Positions 49,161 through 60,700 of a stretch of DNA of 64,000 nt are shown here, piece after piece. The DNA is from Litoditis marina (lineage: Eukaryota; Nematoda; Chromadorea; Rhabditida; Rhabditidae), in assembly GCA_964036275.1 (NCBI GenBank), contig OZ038433.1, positions 4,090,013 through 4,154,012 on the forward strand, given 5' to 3'. The first letter of the stretch is position 1. Every line of letters starts with the position of its first letter. The position numbers were made by a program, and so were the translations under genes. The notes below the pieces were generated by a model, which worked only from the letters and a program-made list of their open reading frames with translations, was not told the origin of the DNA and ran no database searches.

Positions 49161-50384
49161 CGCGGAAAATTTTCTTTACAAATCTTTACAGAAAATGACA
49201 GCATCAGTGAACGCAAATTTACACAGGTACATAGAGAAGTTCACAGAAATAAGAAGCTATAACAGAAATATAAATCAATTCTCACCCTTTTGTAGCCTCC
49301 GCAGATCTATAGATCAATAATAACAACTATTCAACAATTCTATAGTCGAAAATCCAGAGCACTACCGCCGGTGTATCCATTGAGAATGAAAATGAGAGCA
49401 GCAAAAGCACGTACCGCTCACGCGCTTTTCCCCAAACCAACTACAAAGTGCAACGTTTCGCCCATTTTTCGACCAAAAGGACAAAAGCTTCATGCATTCC
49501 TTCACTCCAAATTCCTTCAGACACACACACAAACCAAGCAAGGCAAATATAAAAGGGATAAAGGTATTCAGAACGTTTTGCACAATCATTAGTCTAGAAT
49601 TTTGTGAATTCGCATGAATAGCTCGACATAAAAATATGCCAGTTGAATAGAGCTAGTTTGAGCGTTTCGCTTCATTCCTAACGAACTGGTTTGCTGTCCC
49701 TCCACCCGCGGCTGACTGTACATGTGTCACGCGTCACAAGGTTAATTCTAACCCACGGTTGTCTTTAATTTCACGACCGATTTCACGAATCACCTGCTAT
49801 GTTTCAAGTACTATGTGATACGCTGGGTGAACATATCTTATTTGTAGTTTGGTCCCCAAAAACAACATGGTTTTTCAAATACGTTCGAACACACGGGATC
49901 GGAATACAAACACAGCGACATGTACCGTTTCCGTCTGGCTATGCAGCCACATAATGATTTTTCTTCCCTATTCTTTAATTACTTTCTTATTTTTCCGGTA
50001 ATTTTCTCCGTGACGTACACACCTCGTGCGAAGAGGAGGACTGGTGGCGAATCGGTCTCGTCTGCCAAAGAAGTCCCGGAAGAGACGGTGGAAATGGGAG
50101 AAGTCAGGGAGGCTATTCGAGGATGATTATGATGTATCTCTCTCTGTTTTTGTGTATCTTGTTACAAAAAAAAGATGTCACAGTCTTGGTTGGTTCGCTT
50201 GTCCGGGTTGTTTTCAGCGGCATTTGTATTTGATGACTATATTGTTTCGAAGATAAACTTTCTTGTTCCTACGAATACAGGCAAACATCCTGCATTCCTA
50301 ATAAACTATTCGTTTTTCATATCTTTCCTCTACACATCTTGCATTTTATGCATTTATTCTATCTATCGCGTTTTGAAAACTCCT

Positions 50385-50745
50385 GGACTGCCTAACCGGT
50401 TTTCGGTAACCCTTTTTCCAGGTTACTTCACAGGTAACCGATAGCTAACCTAACACGGTTATCGTACAAACCAAACGGTAGGAACCACATTTTGCCTCAG
50501 AAAAACAGGCAACCGGTTTTAATTTTAGGAACCGGTTACCTAGTGAGGTAACCTGAAAATAGGTCAGCAAAAACCGGTTAGGTTACCAAAACCCGATTAC
50601 ATATAGAATTTACCATGCGTGAAGTATAGTCTGAACCACCGAAACGTTGAACTATCATTGAAACTAACGGTAAAAACTAAATTGTGATTAAATGGAAGAG
50701 TAACCGATTTTCAATTTCTGGTTACCTAATGGGATACCTAACGGT
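50385..50745. repeat. Cluster of AACCGGTT and GGTTACC motifs
   Basis: CCGGTTTTCGGTAACC, GGTTACTTCACAGGTAACCG, AACCGGTTTTAATTTTAGG, AACCGGTTACC and similar occur many times in both orientations, so parts can fold on themselves. A shorter relative occurs in the pseudoprotease intron near 61040-61130. Probably a degraded foldback element. Confidence 0.5.
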
Positions 50746-51796
50746 ACCTATCAATAGTACCGCGACTTCTTCTTCGAAAAAGAGCCGTTCTGAGAAACTC
50801 CGTCGTCACTCCGTCGTCACATATTCATGTTAGCCAAGAAGAACTTTCGTCCGTAAAAACATGTTTGGTAAAAGAGATGGAGGATAAATCATTTTTCACC
50901 GGTTGGCCATACTGAGCGGTTGCATAGGTATAGTTTCACACACAAACAAAATGGCTGTATTGAGTAGTACTAAGTATGGTTTGCTCTTCTATAATAATAT
51001 TATAGAAACTAGAACCATTGCAGGGAAAATTGAAGTATCGCCCCCCACTTTAGTTGGGTCCCCCCCCGTAGCACTTCAACCCCCCACCCAAGCTAAAACC
51101 TGAAAATCTAGGAGAGGGGGAAGGGGGTCAAACTACACTTCCCCAAACGCAGTATAAATTCAGGAAGGTGGGGGGTAAAAAGTCAATGTTCCCCCATTGC
51201 ACGCACTAGGCACATATTTTGCGCTAACCAACCGGAGCTGGCGTCAAACTTGTGCATTATCCGAGCAAATTTCCGTAATTATTGATTGACCGATCATTTT
51301 CTATTTTCTGCAGAATTAATTCTTTTTTATATAATCAAATCATTATTGTATTTAGGCTCTATCTATACAGTTATCTATATAGGTTGTTTGCAGTGTCAGG
51401 TTCATATTTATATAGTTTCTTTCGATAATTTTCTTTCATGAATATGAACATTAAGTTAGAATCGGAATAATCACCCAAAGCAAAGTTAAGCCATGTTGTT
51501 CGCGTGTTTTTGTGTAGTATCTTCTCAACAATCTGGTTATTTACAGGCAAATCGTGTTTTGAAATTTATTTATTAATACTTCAATTTGTGGAGGTCCCAT
51601 CGATTCGATTCCTCGCCGAATTCGAATAGTTCCTCGCCTTTATATCAAATTTGGAGTTTCTAAATACTCAATCCGATACAAAGGTTTGTTACGGGATTAT
51701 AACACATTTTCTAGTTGTTCTTTATACTTAGTTAAGCACTATTTAGTTTCGATTCCATGAACGAACAAATGGAAATAATAATGAATGGAAATAAGG

Positions 51797-52052
51797 CGGT
51801 TTACACATGCAACCAAAATGCAACTGGGTTGCATGTGTCAAGAACATTCGGTTGCTTTCCAAATGCAACCGGGTTGCTTTTTGTTGCTTTTCAAATGCAA
51901 CCAAACACTCAATTTTTGGACATTTTCCTGTTTTTAATGCAATTTGGTTGCTTTTGGTTGCATTTGAAAAGCAACCGAAAGCAACCCGGTTGCATTTGGA
52001 AAGCAACCGAACTGTCTTTGCACATGCAATCCGGTTGCTTGTGTAATTGGCC
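51797..52052. repeat. GCAACC/GGTTGC foldback element
   Basis: About 255 bp with outer inverted ends (CACATGCAACC, GGTTGCTTGTG-like) and arms full of TTTGCATTTGG-type words: GGTTGCTTTCCAAATGCAACC on the left mirrored by GGTTGCATTTGGAAAGCAACC on the right. It ends 135 bp before the GSK-3 start codon. Confidence 0.8.
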
Positions 52053-52187
52053 AGGAAATAAACGTTATGTCTCGTTTTAAATTTCACTAACGCATCATTG
52101 AAAGCTATCCATTCTACTAATTTTGTATTCATTAATAGTACATTAACTTCCATCTTATTTTCAATGTGTATTCATTTTTAGGTGGGA

Positions 52188-55100
52188 ATGAGCACGAAAA
52201 TGATGTCACGTTCGTTACAAGCAGGAAGTCGACAATTAACAACTGTCGTGGCCTCAGTCGCGGCTGAAAATGTCGACCAACAGGTATTTAACAATCGAAA
52301 CATAAGGGAGATCAGCTTTATGTTCGCAATTAGCGAGACAACCATCGTAAAATCAATTATAGGAGAGCGAGCCTGAACAGCGAACATAAAGCTCAACTTG
52401 GAAACATAACGCGGTACTAGAAAACATAACGCGGTATTGCCAACAGTTTTTAGGCTATGTTATCAGTGAAGTTATGGGAAATATTTAAACCTGCCCAGAT
52501 CAGTGCAAAGTGTAAAGGAAGAAAACCATATATGCTGTTCGAAATAAATATTTGTCACATTTACTTTAGTTTACCTAATAAAAAGGCTTAGGCTTAGGTA
52601 AGCCATGGTTTTTTTTAAGCCCACTGTCGTGGCCTCAGTCGCGGCTGAAAATGTCGACCAACAGGTATTTTAAAATCGAAACATAATATGGTAGTCACAC
52701 AATCTCGTGAAGTAGCAGTATTTGACTTTTCAATTTGTATTCAACCAGGTGGAAGTCTCGTATTGGGAGCAGAAGGTGGTTGGAAATGGCTCATTTGGAG
52801 TCGTTTTTCTTGCAAAGTTGCAAGATAACAACGAGCCAGTCGCAATCAAGAAAGTTCGTCAAAACAAGCTGTATAAGAACAGGGAACTGGAAATCATGCG
52901 CAAACTGTCGCATCCGAATGTTGTCAAACTGAAGTTAGTTTTTGTTGTGCGTGAAGTACGACTGTTCGTGTCGATTTTTGCGTTTGGAATTATGTTTTTC
53001 AAGAGTTGAATTATTATTTAACCCTGTTTTGTTTACTATACTATCTTCTTACAAGGCGAAAAATAAAGCTTGTATTGTATTGTAACTGTTTTAGGAGTTT
53101 CATTACTCTAATACGGTATACGGTTTACGGTAGGTTTATCCAAATTACACAACTTCATCTAACTTTCCGAGGTTTCGCAGAAAATGGATCGTTTATTGAA
53201 TTTCCTGATTGTTACCACTCCAATTTAACATTTATTGAGTTTAGAGTGTATGGCCTTCTTTAGAGATCAACTTTAGCGTCCATTGCATAATTCATCTTCT
53301 TTCAGGTACTTCTTCTATTCCGGTGTCGAGAAAAAAGACGAGTTGTACCTCAACCTGATTCTTGAATATGTTCCGGAGACTGTTCATCGGTTGGTTTGAC
53401 CTTTTTCCAGTTGTAACTAGTACGTTCGTTAATCTTCCAATCGGAGAATCGGAGTAGTTTTTCCTAGGATGTGATCGCAACCCTGCTAGTAGAGTAAGAT
53501 AAATTGAACTATGCTCAATTTGCAACTTGCGTGTTTTCAGGGGACATCATTTGATATTTATTTTGTGAAGCGATAAACGGGGTACTTCGGACTATCCACT
53601 ATCAAGAGGCTGACTTTTTGTGGTGTATTCTATCAAACGAACAAATGATCAAATTCAATTTTCAGTGTTTTGCGGCACTACACCAAACAGAATAAGAGTC
53701 TACCTATGATTTATGTCAAGTTGTACATGTATCAGGTGAGTCTTTTTTTCATTTATGTACAATTATACCCCGTAGTGTTGTCACAATTGTTTTCTCTCAA
53801 CTCTCATACAACTGGCGACTGTCTTAGTCGGTTACCGAATTCCAGTGGTCCCAGTGGCTATGTTGTTTACAGAAGATATTTGCTCCGATGGCTCTGCCGA
53901 GTTCATTATTTCTTGTGATTGTAATAGAAAATTAAAGTTCCAACTTTATAAACATCATCCATGAGATCTGACTCTTCTGAAAAAGAGGCGCTTTTCTCGA
54001 TTTTATACGGTATTATGGTAAAGAACTAAGTAAACTAAGTAAAATTAGGATAAATAACATAATTATCCGTTTTTTTCAACGTTTGAAACGTCCGTAAATG
54101 AACGTGTGTTCTTTGACAATGACATTGACGGGGTAGTATCTAATATTCTAGTTTTATTTGTTTCCAGTTATTCCGTGCATTGTCCTACATACACCGGCTA
54201 GGTGTGTGCCATCGAGATATCAAGCCACAGAATCTGCTGATTGATCCGGAGCAGGCCGTCTTGAAACTCTGCGATTTCGGATCTGCCAAGCAGCTCGTCA
54301 GGGTACGTTCCGTTATGCTCGGTGGCGTCTATTATAGCTATAATATATTGCCTGTCGAACTTCATCACTAAGTTTCATCCTCCACGAATGGATGTTTCTG
54401 GATCGTCAATAGGGGGCACTTTTTCGATTGTGGACCATTTCTCATGTATTGCTTTGTTACAGGGTGAGCCGAACGTGTCGTACATTTGTTCCCGTTACTA
54501 TCGTGCCCCCGAACTAATCTTTGGTTCCACTAACTACACTAACTCGATTGATGTCTGGTCGGCTGGCACTGTGATGGCTGAACTTATGCTGGGAGAACCC
54601 ATCTTCCCCGGGGATTCGGGCGTCGATCAATTGGTGGAGATTATCAAGGTAAGTATTCTGGTTCGTTTCTTAGCTATATCACGTGTTTTGTTCAATTTGA
54701 GATCACGCTGATTACTTACGGCTTCAGATTATGCATTTATTTCACGTAGGCCTATACGAGTTAAGGCAGTCTGAGAGAGACCGACAAGCGAGTTTGTGGC
54801 CATCGAACCAAAGAGGTGTAGTTATCCTTGTTACCTCTCAAAACTATCACGATGGAGCTTACTACGTACTGCATTGTTATTCGAGTTCCGATTGTCTTAT
54901 TGCTGATGTTCAACGTTTTAGGTACTCGGGACACCAACAGCGGATCAGATGTACAGCATGAATCCGAGTTACAAGGAGTACAAGTTTCCTCAAATCAGGG
55001 CAGTGCAATGGACAAAGGTGAGCTTAACTTTAGCATTCCTTCATGACATTTCTTCTGGTTTATATATGTTGTTCTTCTTATGAAGGCATACAGATGCGTT

Positions 55101-55703
55101 CATATTGTTCCTCTGGAATTCTGGAAAATCGTTTTGAAATGTACGTTCATGCGCTCGCCTTTGTATCTCATGTCATGAGGAGGGAGTGAGGCTGTGTTAT
55201 TTGTATCTCTCTATTAGATTGTTCCGCAAACTGAATGGCAGACCGTGAGTCCGTGAGACTGTCCAAGTTAATTCTGGTTCTGATCCCAGGTGTTCCGACC
55301 TCCGATTCCAGCGGAGGCCATTGATCTGATTTCTTCCATCTTGGAGTACAATCCAAGTCTCCGACCCACCTCCAATGCGGTACGTTCTTTTTCTCTATTA
55401 AGACTGGTACTTATCATTATATCAGTTGTTATGGAATATTGCGAAGGTAGCTGTCTTTGCGTCAGTTCTGTATTCTACCCCTTCCGCTGTAGATACTGTT
55501 TCTCCTTCTGAATCCTTAATATATGTATAAGTTGATCACCTTTTATTCACATGTGTGTTGATGGATATATGGCTGTGTTTCAGGCGTGTTCGCACAACTT
55601 CTTCGATGAACTTCGCTCCGCCTCCACTCGGCTGCCTTCGGGAAAGCCGTTGCCCCTTCTGGAAATGGACGGCGACGATCATCATGTACACGGGCCCAAG
55701 TAG
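52188..55703 (+). CDS. gsk-3: Glycogen synthase kinase-3 (GSK-3)
   Basis: Nine exons: 52188-52283, 52749-52933, 53306-53389, 53666-53735, 54168-54302, 54463-54648, 54922-55017, 55290-55379, 55584-55703. All in phase, 353 residues. GSK-3 is the Ser/Thr kinase that phosphorylates beta-catenin, glycogen synthase and many other primed substrates in Wnt and insulin signalling. Visible: glycine loop GNGSFG (44-49), VAIKK with Lys66, HRDIKPQN with catalytic Asp162, DFG (181-183), activation-loop [16 protein letters not shown] with Tyr197, and the C-lobe GTPTADQ. The autoinhibitory N-terminal phosphoserine motif of vertebrate GSK-3 is not seen. The ATG follows a TTTTTAG acceptor closely, which suggests trans-splicing. 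AATAAA lies 114 bp after the stop. A duplicated copy of exon 1 lies in intron 1. Confidence 0.97.
52605..52664 (+). CDS. gsk-3: Duplicated alternative first exon of GSK-3
   Basis: Bases ~52621-52687 repeat the end of exon 1 and the start of intron 1 (CTGTCGTGGCCTCAGTCGCG... CAACAG|GTATTT) with almost no change. Directly upstream an ATG opens the same frame, giving a 20-residue start [20 protein letters not shown] that ends at the same donor and phase as exon 1. If transcribed from its own start it would replace the 32-residue first exon. It could also be skipped or be included after exon 1, but inclusion via GCTTAG would need an acceptor of poor quality. Sequence is clear; use is unproven. 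Confidence 0.5.
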
Positions 55704-55816
55704 ACACGCCCCTTTCTTTCCATAAAAGCAAGATCAATGTCCCCCTTGTGATTATACTCATGACCATCGTCAGTGTACGTATTCGTGTTACTGTGCGCTC
55801 TTGAAACACTGAGATC

Positions 55817-55822
55817 AATAAA
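55817..55822 (+). terminator. Polyadenylation signal of GSK-3
   Basis: AATAAA 114 bp downstream of the GSK-3 stop codon, a normal distance for a nematode 3' UTR. Confidence 0.7.
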
Positions 55823-57014
55823 CCTACAGCATGTGTTTGTTATGATCAATCCTCCTTCCATTACTACTTTTGTTCTAGATCAAATCTATTATGACTTGGT
55901 GTTTGTAAAATATTAGATGTTCTTTTTTATCACTACGGTAACCGTGGAAATAATCGTCAGTTTGTATGCAAATTTGCACCAGTTACAGTATGTAAGTAGT
56001 TTCTATTTGTCTGGCCTGGCCAATAACATGTTTTTGTCTAAGCTTAAGCTTTTATTTGCCTTGAACGATTTTAATGTTGTCTTTCATATGAGGATGTGCA
56101 TGCGAGCTCATTGATATTGTCGTGTAATAATCCTGTAGTGACTATGTTGAATGAAGTTGTGCTTGCGACCTGTCGTATAACTAGGTAGAAATGTCTGGAT
56201 TATGACAAATAACCCCCACTTATGGTCGGGATAGTTTTATACTTTTAGTCTGAACAGGATCGCGTTCTTTGATAGAGTATTGAAGTACGCAGCTGGCCTA
56301 AAAATAATTTATGCTATAGCTCCGCTTTATTTAACCTGTTGAAAGTTGGTTAGAAGAAAACGAGATTGCCTGTTTGGTTGATCGTGGAAACGGCGATAGC
56401 CACGTTGCCCAGTTATAATTGTACTCTAAGTTACCCAGCGAAAGCTATACGTTCATTTGGACGCGAAAACGGACAGACTTTCCCGTTACATATTCCATTG
56501 CTCAGCCTCATTTCCCATTTTGGCTGGTCTGAACGATGGTTTCTTTCTTAAAGGTGAGGAATTGTCACCCACTTTATTCACCATTGCGATAAATCTCACA
56601 CAAATTCATCGCGATATACTGCCACTTGAAGCATACTGATAGATTTTCAATCGCTTCTGAACAATATATAATTATGCAAATATTATTTGATAGATCACTT
56701 GCTGATGGTCCATAACCTGCATTGCAAATTTTCACTTCTAAATATCACCATTTAGTGGATACAGTGCATTTCCTGTCCCATTTCAGCTATCGATTGGTTT
56801 ATTGGTCTGCTTGTCTGGCGTGATCTCTCTTTCATTTGATCTCTCTTCCGATAGAAGACTATTATCGCCAGAAGAAAATGAGCAACGGAAAACCACCTGT
56901 GGCAGATTTTGTGAGGTTTTTCCTAACTAATCATAGAAAGGACATTCTGCGTCTTCATTTCCCACAAAACTCAAATACTTTGCAAGATATGTGGGGATGG
57001 GTGACGGAATCTTC

Positions 57015-57092
57015 GTTGTAGTTTGATCCCGGTACATACCGTGATTGACTATTCCGGCCGGTTATTAACGGGATCAGACTATAAACACAGCG
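57015..57092. repeat. Small foldback element, TTGTAGTTTGATCCCG family
   Basis: TTGTAGTTTGATCCCGGTAC at the left is mirrored by ACGGGATCAGACTATAAACA at the right, total about 78 bp. The best-preserved full-length member of the family in the window. Confidence 0.75.
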
Positions 57093-57703
57093 GGTTAGGG
57101 CAACCCACTCCGTACTGCATTGGAGACAGCCATCTCAGTATTGGAGCCAACTGGATATTGACCAACACCCTCATTATTCCCGCTCGTAGAACTTGACAGC
57201 CAGATAGGCGGTTATTCAAAATGTTGTATCACCACTTAAGTTACTCAAAATCGAAGCAATAGTTTTGCTTCAACTCAAAACAAATTTTGCAAAGTTTACT
57301 TTTGATTAACTCAGAAATAATAAAGCACGCCGTGAAATATTTTCGATCGATTAAAGGAACATTGTGGGTTCAACTTTCGAAAGACCATGAAAGTGAAGAA
57401 GCAATAAGGGTTTGAGCTGTTTTCGACCAGTTCTACTATACAATTTCTAGCGAAACGTGCGTTAGAACTGTGGCCGTGTTTTGTAAGAGTACTTGTCAAG
57501 TAGGCTTAAGTAAGTAACTTTCAAGTCAAGTAGTGAGACAGCGAAGGTTACGAGATTGCCCCAAAGTGGGCGGATCTCGCATGCCACCCGCCGAATTTTG
57601 TCTTTTCACTCGATGTTTGTATAATCATTCTGAAGTGGAGCTGAATATCTCCGTCTATAGTTTGAGTGACAATGTTCCATAACTGTTGTTATTCCCATTG
57701 CAG

Positions 57704-60700
57704 CGGGTTCCCGTCCGAAACGCGCCCTCTACGGGGATGTGGCCGACCCGGGAGATGCCCCCTGGGCGGCCTCCATCACCTACACCCCCAAGTGGTTCCC
57801 CGAAATGGCCAACCATATATTCGGTATCATATTTCATCATTTATCTGCTATATATACTTATCTGTATATGATAAATAAGTTTATAGTTCATGGGTGTGGA
57901 TTAAATGTATTGTTTCTACTCCATCGTAAGATACATAGTATGTTCATTTACAGTAAGATAGGAGTCCTCCGGACGCTTTTATATGGTGTAAAGGTAAATG
58001 AAATGTGCGAATGCCTGTAATAGGATACACTAGGAAGCTATTTAAGAATTCTTGCGCCCGCGAATATTTGTTATTATTTTCAATTCCGTACTCTGTATTT
58101 AATATTGATTTCTGGTTCAGAGGAGCACCAGATGGTCGTTTGTACCGGAACTCTCATATCCCCCCGACATGTACTAGCCGCAGCCAGTTGTCTCAGAATT
58201 ATCGACGCCGATTGTAACAAGTGAGTTCTGTTCGGCCTCCTTCGTGTTCAATTTCGTGGTTCTGAACGAAACTTGCGAGGGATTCCAAAAAGATAACTGT
58301 ATTGTTTCACGGAGACGCAGGATGGAACCGACAGTCGGGATCTTCATGAGTACGGCCTCAGTTCTTACTTCGAAGTAAAAAATCTCCGTAGTATTGCTCG
58401 TTATAGTTACTACCAGTCCCACTGAAAATTTGACAGCGTGCCAATAAATTTCTAGGTGTCTTTACACAAAAATTTTTCACATAATTTAAAATTCTTTTGT
58501 GGGTTGTGGTTCACTCCGGCGCTGTATATGAGCAGAGCTTTTTTTTTCAAAATGCACGTTTTCATTAAACATTATCCCTTCAAAGTTGGATTGGCACGCT
58601 GCCAAGTTCTGAGTGGAAATAAACAGAGGTATACAGAATTATTGTTCCAGTCAGCTGGTGCAGGAGGTGGAGAAAAAGAACGTGGCCCGATTCCGTGTCC
58701 ACGTGGGGGGCACGTGCTCTCATCCCGGCAGATGTCGCCAGCTTCAGAGGGATGACAGACTCGTTATGCGCACGGTTCAAAGGGTAGGTCTGCGGTCAAA
58801 CATCAATTCATGATTTGCCTGAAACACTGAGGTTGGGGTGAAAACGGAATCTTACGGCTCTCCTCACAATTTAGGTGTTCATTCCGTCGACTTCCGTGGG
58901 TACTGTCTGTGGCGGGGATTCGTCCACCTCAATCGCAGTCTTCGAGTTGTCGTCCGATGTAGAATTCAGACAGAACCTGTACCCCGCGTGTATTCTTGGT
59001 ATGTTTCCTTAGAAAGATAATCTCTTCATTCGCGATTGTTATATGTTGGGAAATGATTCGAGGCGTTTGTGTTAGCACAGACGCTGACTTTAACGTCCTA
59101 TTCCTCACTGTGAACTGTGATATCTTCTGCTCTCTCCGTTTCGGAATTCTGACTAGAGTCTTTTCTCGAATCATGGAAATAGTTTTCTAGATTGGAAGGA
59201 GGAAAAGACCCTGTTGAAGAAGGTTCGACTGTCAGGAGTTGTGGCTGGCTACGGATTGGACGGTGAGTTCGTCTCACGGGAAATACATTCTTTCAGGGCT
59301 GGACATAAGTGAAATTGTACTTTCATATTTGTTCCGCTATGTTCGTAGTTTTCCATCTGCTACGTTTGAATCTTCCTGATTTTTCGCTGTCCGTGCAAAT
59401 GGAACTAAAACTCCGCAATGGCCACCACCAATACAACTAGTTCATAACACGTTTCCATATAAAACACCTTCATCACTGTCAGTAACCGAGAACCCCTGTT
59501 TTCTGTTAATCCCTGACCTGCATTGCAGTCGCTCAACACAAGAGCAGAATGCCACAGGTTGGAGTGTTGAAGATCTCCGATCAGACACAAACCTGCTTGC
59601 GAGATCATCATTTCTGTACCACCTCCGACTTGGATGGTCTTTGTGCTGTATGTTTTTCTATTTCAATGAATTTCATATTAGAGGATTAGAGCTTTAAACG
59701 TTTTTCAGAAGGGAAAAACGAACTGTATGTATTTTAGATGGGTCAAATGAACCATATGTGTAGAGAGCTAATACTACGTATAAGTTGGTTGGCCCTCACC
59801 GTTCAGAAGCATAAAAGATGAAAATGAGAGCAAAACATATTAGTACAGAATAACAGTTGATTTTGACATAAGTATCAAGCACGCCGAATAAAAAGAGGCG
59901 AACTCCGGTGTGCGCGGGAAGTTTGGTAGAATTCGGTCACTGAACCTGTAATGGCTACAGAGACCGTATTCAAGCCTATCCCGACTGTCAGATCCTAACC
60001 TACGCCTCCTCAAACATATGATGTTTCTCTGCCGTGTTTCACATCTCGCTGTGAATATAGTGCCGCGAAATAGTGAGGCATGCGAGAGACGTAGGATGGG
60101 AGAAGGATTCCGAGATGTTTCAGGATACGTACCGAGGTGGTGTGAATATGTGTTGTTTCTAGGGCGATATCGGTGCTGGCTTCGTGACTCCGGTCGGGGG
60201 TCGATCCGCTGTTCTCGGAGTATTCTATGACGCCTCCATCAACTGCGGCCGACTCAACCAGTTCAGAAATATGGGGAAAGCCAGCAAACTGATCAGAAAA
60301 ACAAAGTCTGGTGCGATCACGATCTTTTACTATTTTGCAATATGCCATTTTCTTTTGTCGGCAATGGACAGGATGTAGGGCATTTATCGTACTAGGATGC
60401 ATTGTATAGGATTCGCTCTTTTCGAGGCAAGTGTACGTTGCCCGATCCCGCTGTGTTTGTAGTTTGATCCCAAATGTTTGTAGTTTGATCCCTTTTCAGT
60501 GAGAATTTGTAAATTGCGGCATGTTTTGAGATCAAACTACAGCAGAGATTTTGTCACTACCTATAATAGTCACGCGAAGAAACATTAGTAAATGTGTAAT
60601 TGTATGGCTTACCATCGGGATGCTTCCACGTTACGTGACTATGGGTAATAGATGACCTTTTCCAAAGCAAGCCCCCTGTGTTTGTAGTTTGAAACCGTTT

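Larger units (their letters stand above)
49161..52187. other. Intergenic DNA upstream of GSK-3
   Basis: About 3 kb. The left part has a decayed fragment of the repeated module (to ~49560). Around 50390-50600 there is a cluster of AACCGGTT/GGTTACC motifs and at 51797-52052 a GCAACC foldback element. A frame at 49920-50126 (VTYTPRAKRRTGGESVSS) is the only stretch with amino-acid composition resembling protein, without supporting splice sites. The promoter of GSK-3 should be near the right end. Confidence 0.45.
55704..57703. other. Intergenic DNA and unresolved 5' part of the pseudoprotease gene
   Basis: Two kilobases between the GSK-3 stop and the first recognised exon of the next gene. The latter exon begins with two bases of a split codon, so at least one upstream coding exon (signal peptide expected) should be here; I could not identify it. 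A foldback element lies at 57015-57092. Nothing else supported. Confidence 0.45.

Noticed and set aside
49920..50126. Small gene upstream of GSK-3
   Set aside because: Composition is protein-like in part, but two frames overlap and no initiator or splice context supports either.
52182..52187. Earlier GTG start for GSK-3
   Set aside because: The GTG directly follows the TTTTTAG acceptor; the ATG six bases later is the normal choice in a eukaryote.
56836..57021. Frame with EDYYRQKKMSNGKPPVADF as first exon of the pseudoprotease
   Set aside because: No signal peptide, no donor giving phase 1 into the exon at 57704, and no resemblance to trypsin-family N-termini.
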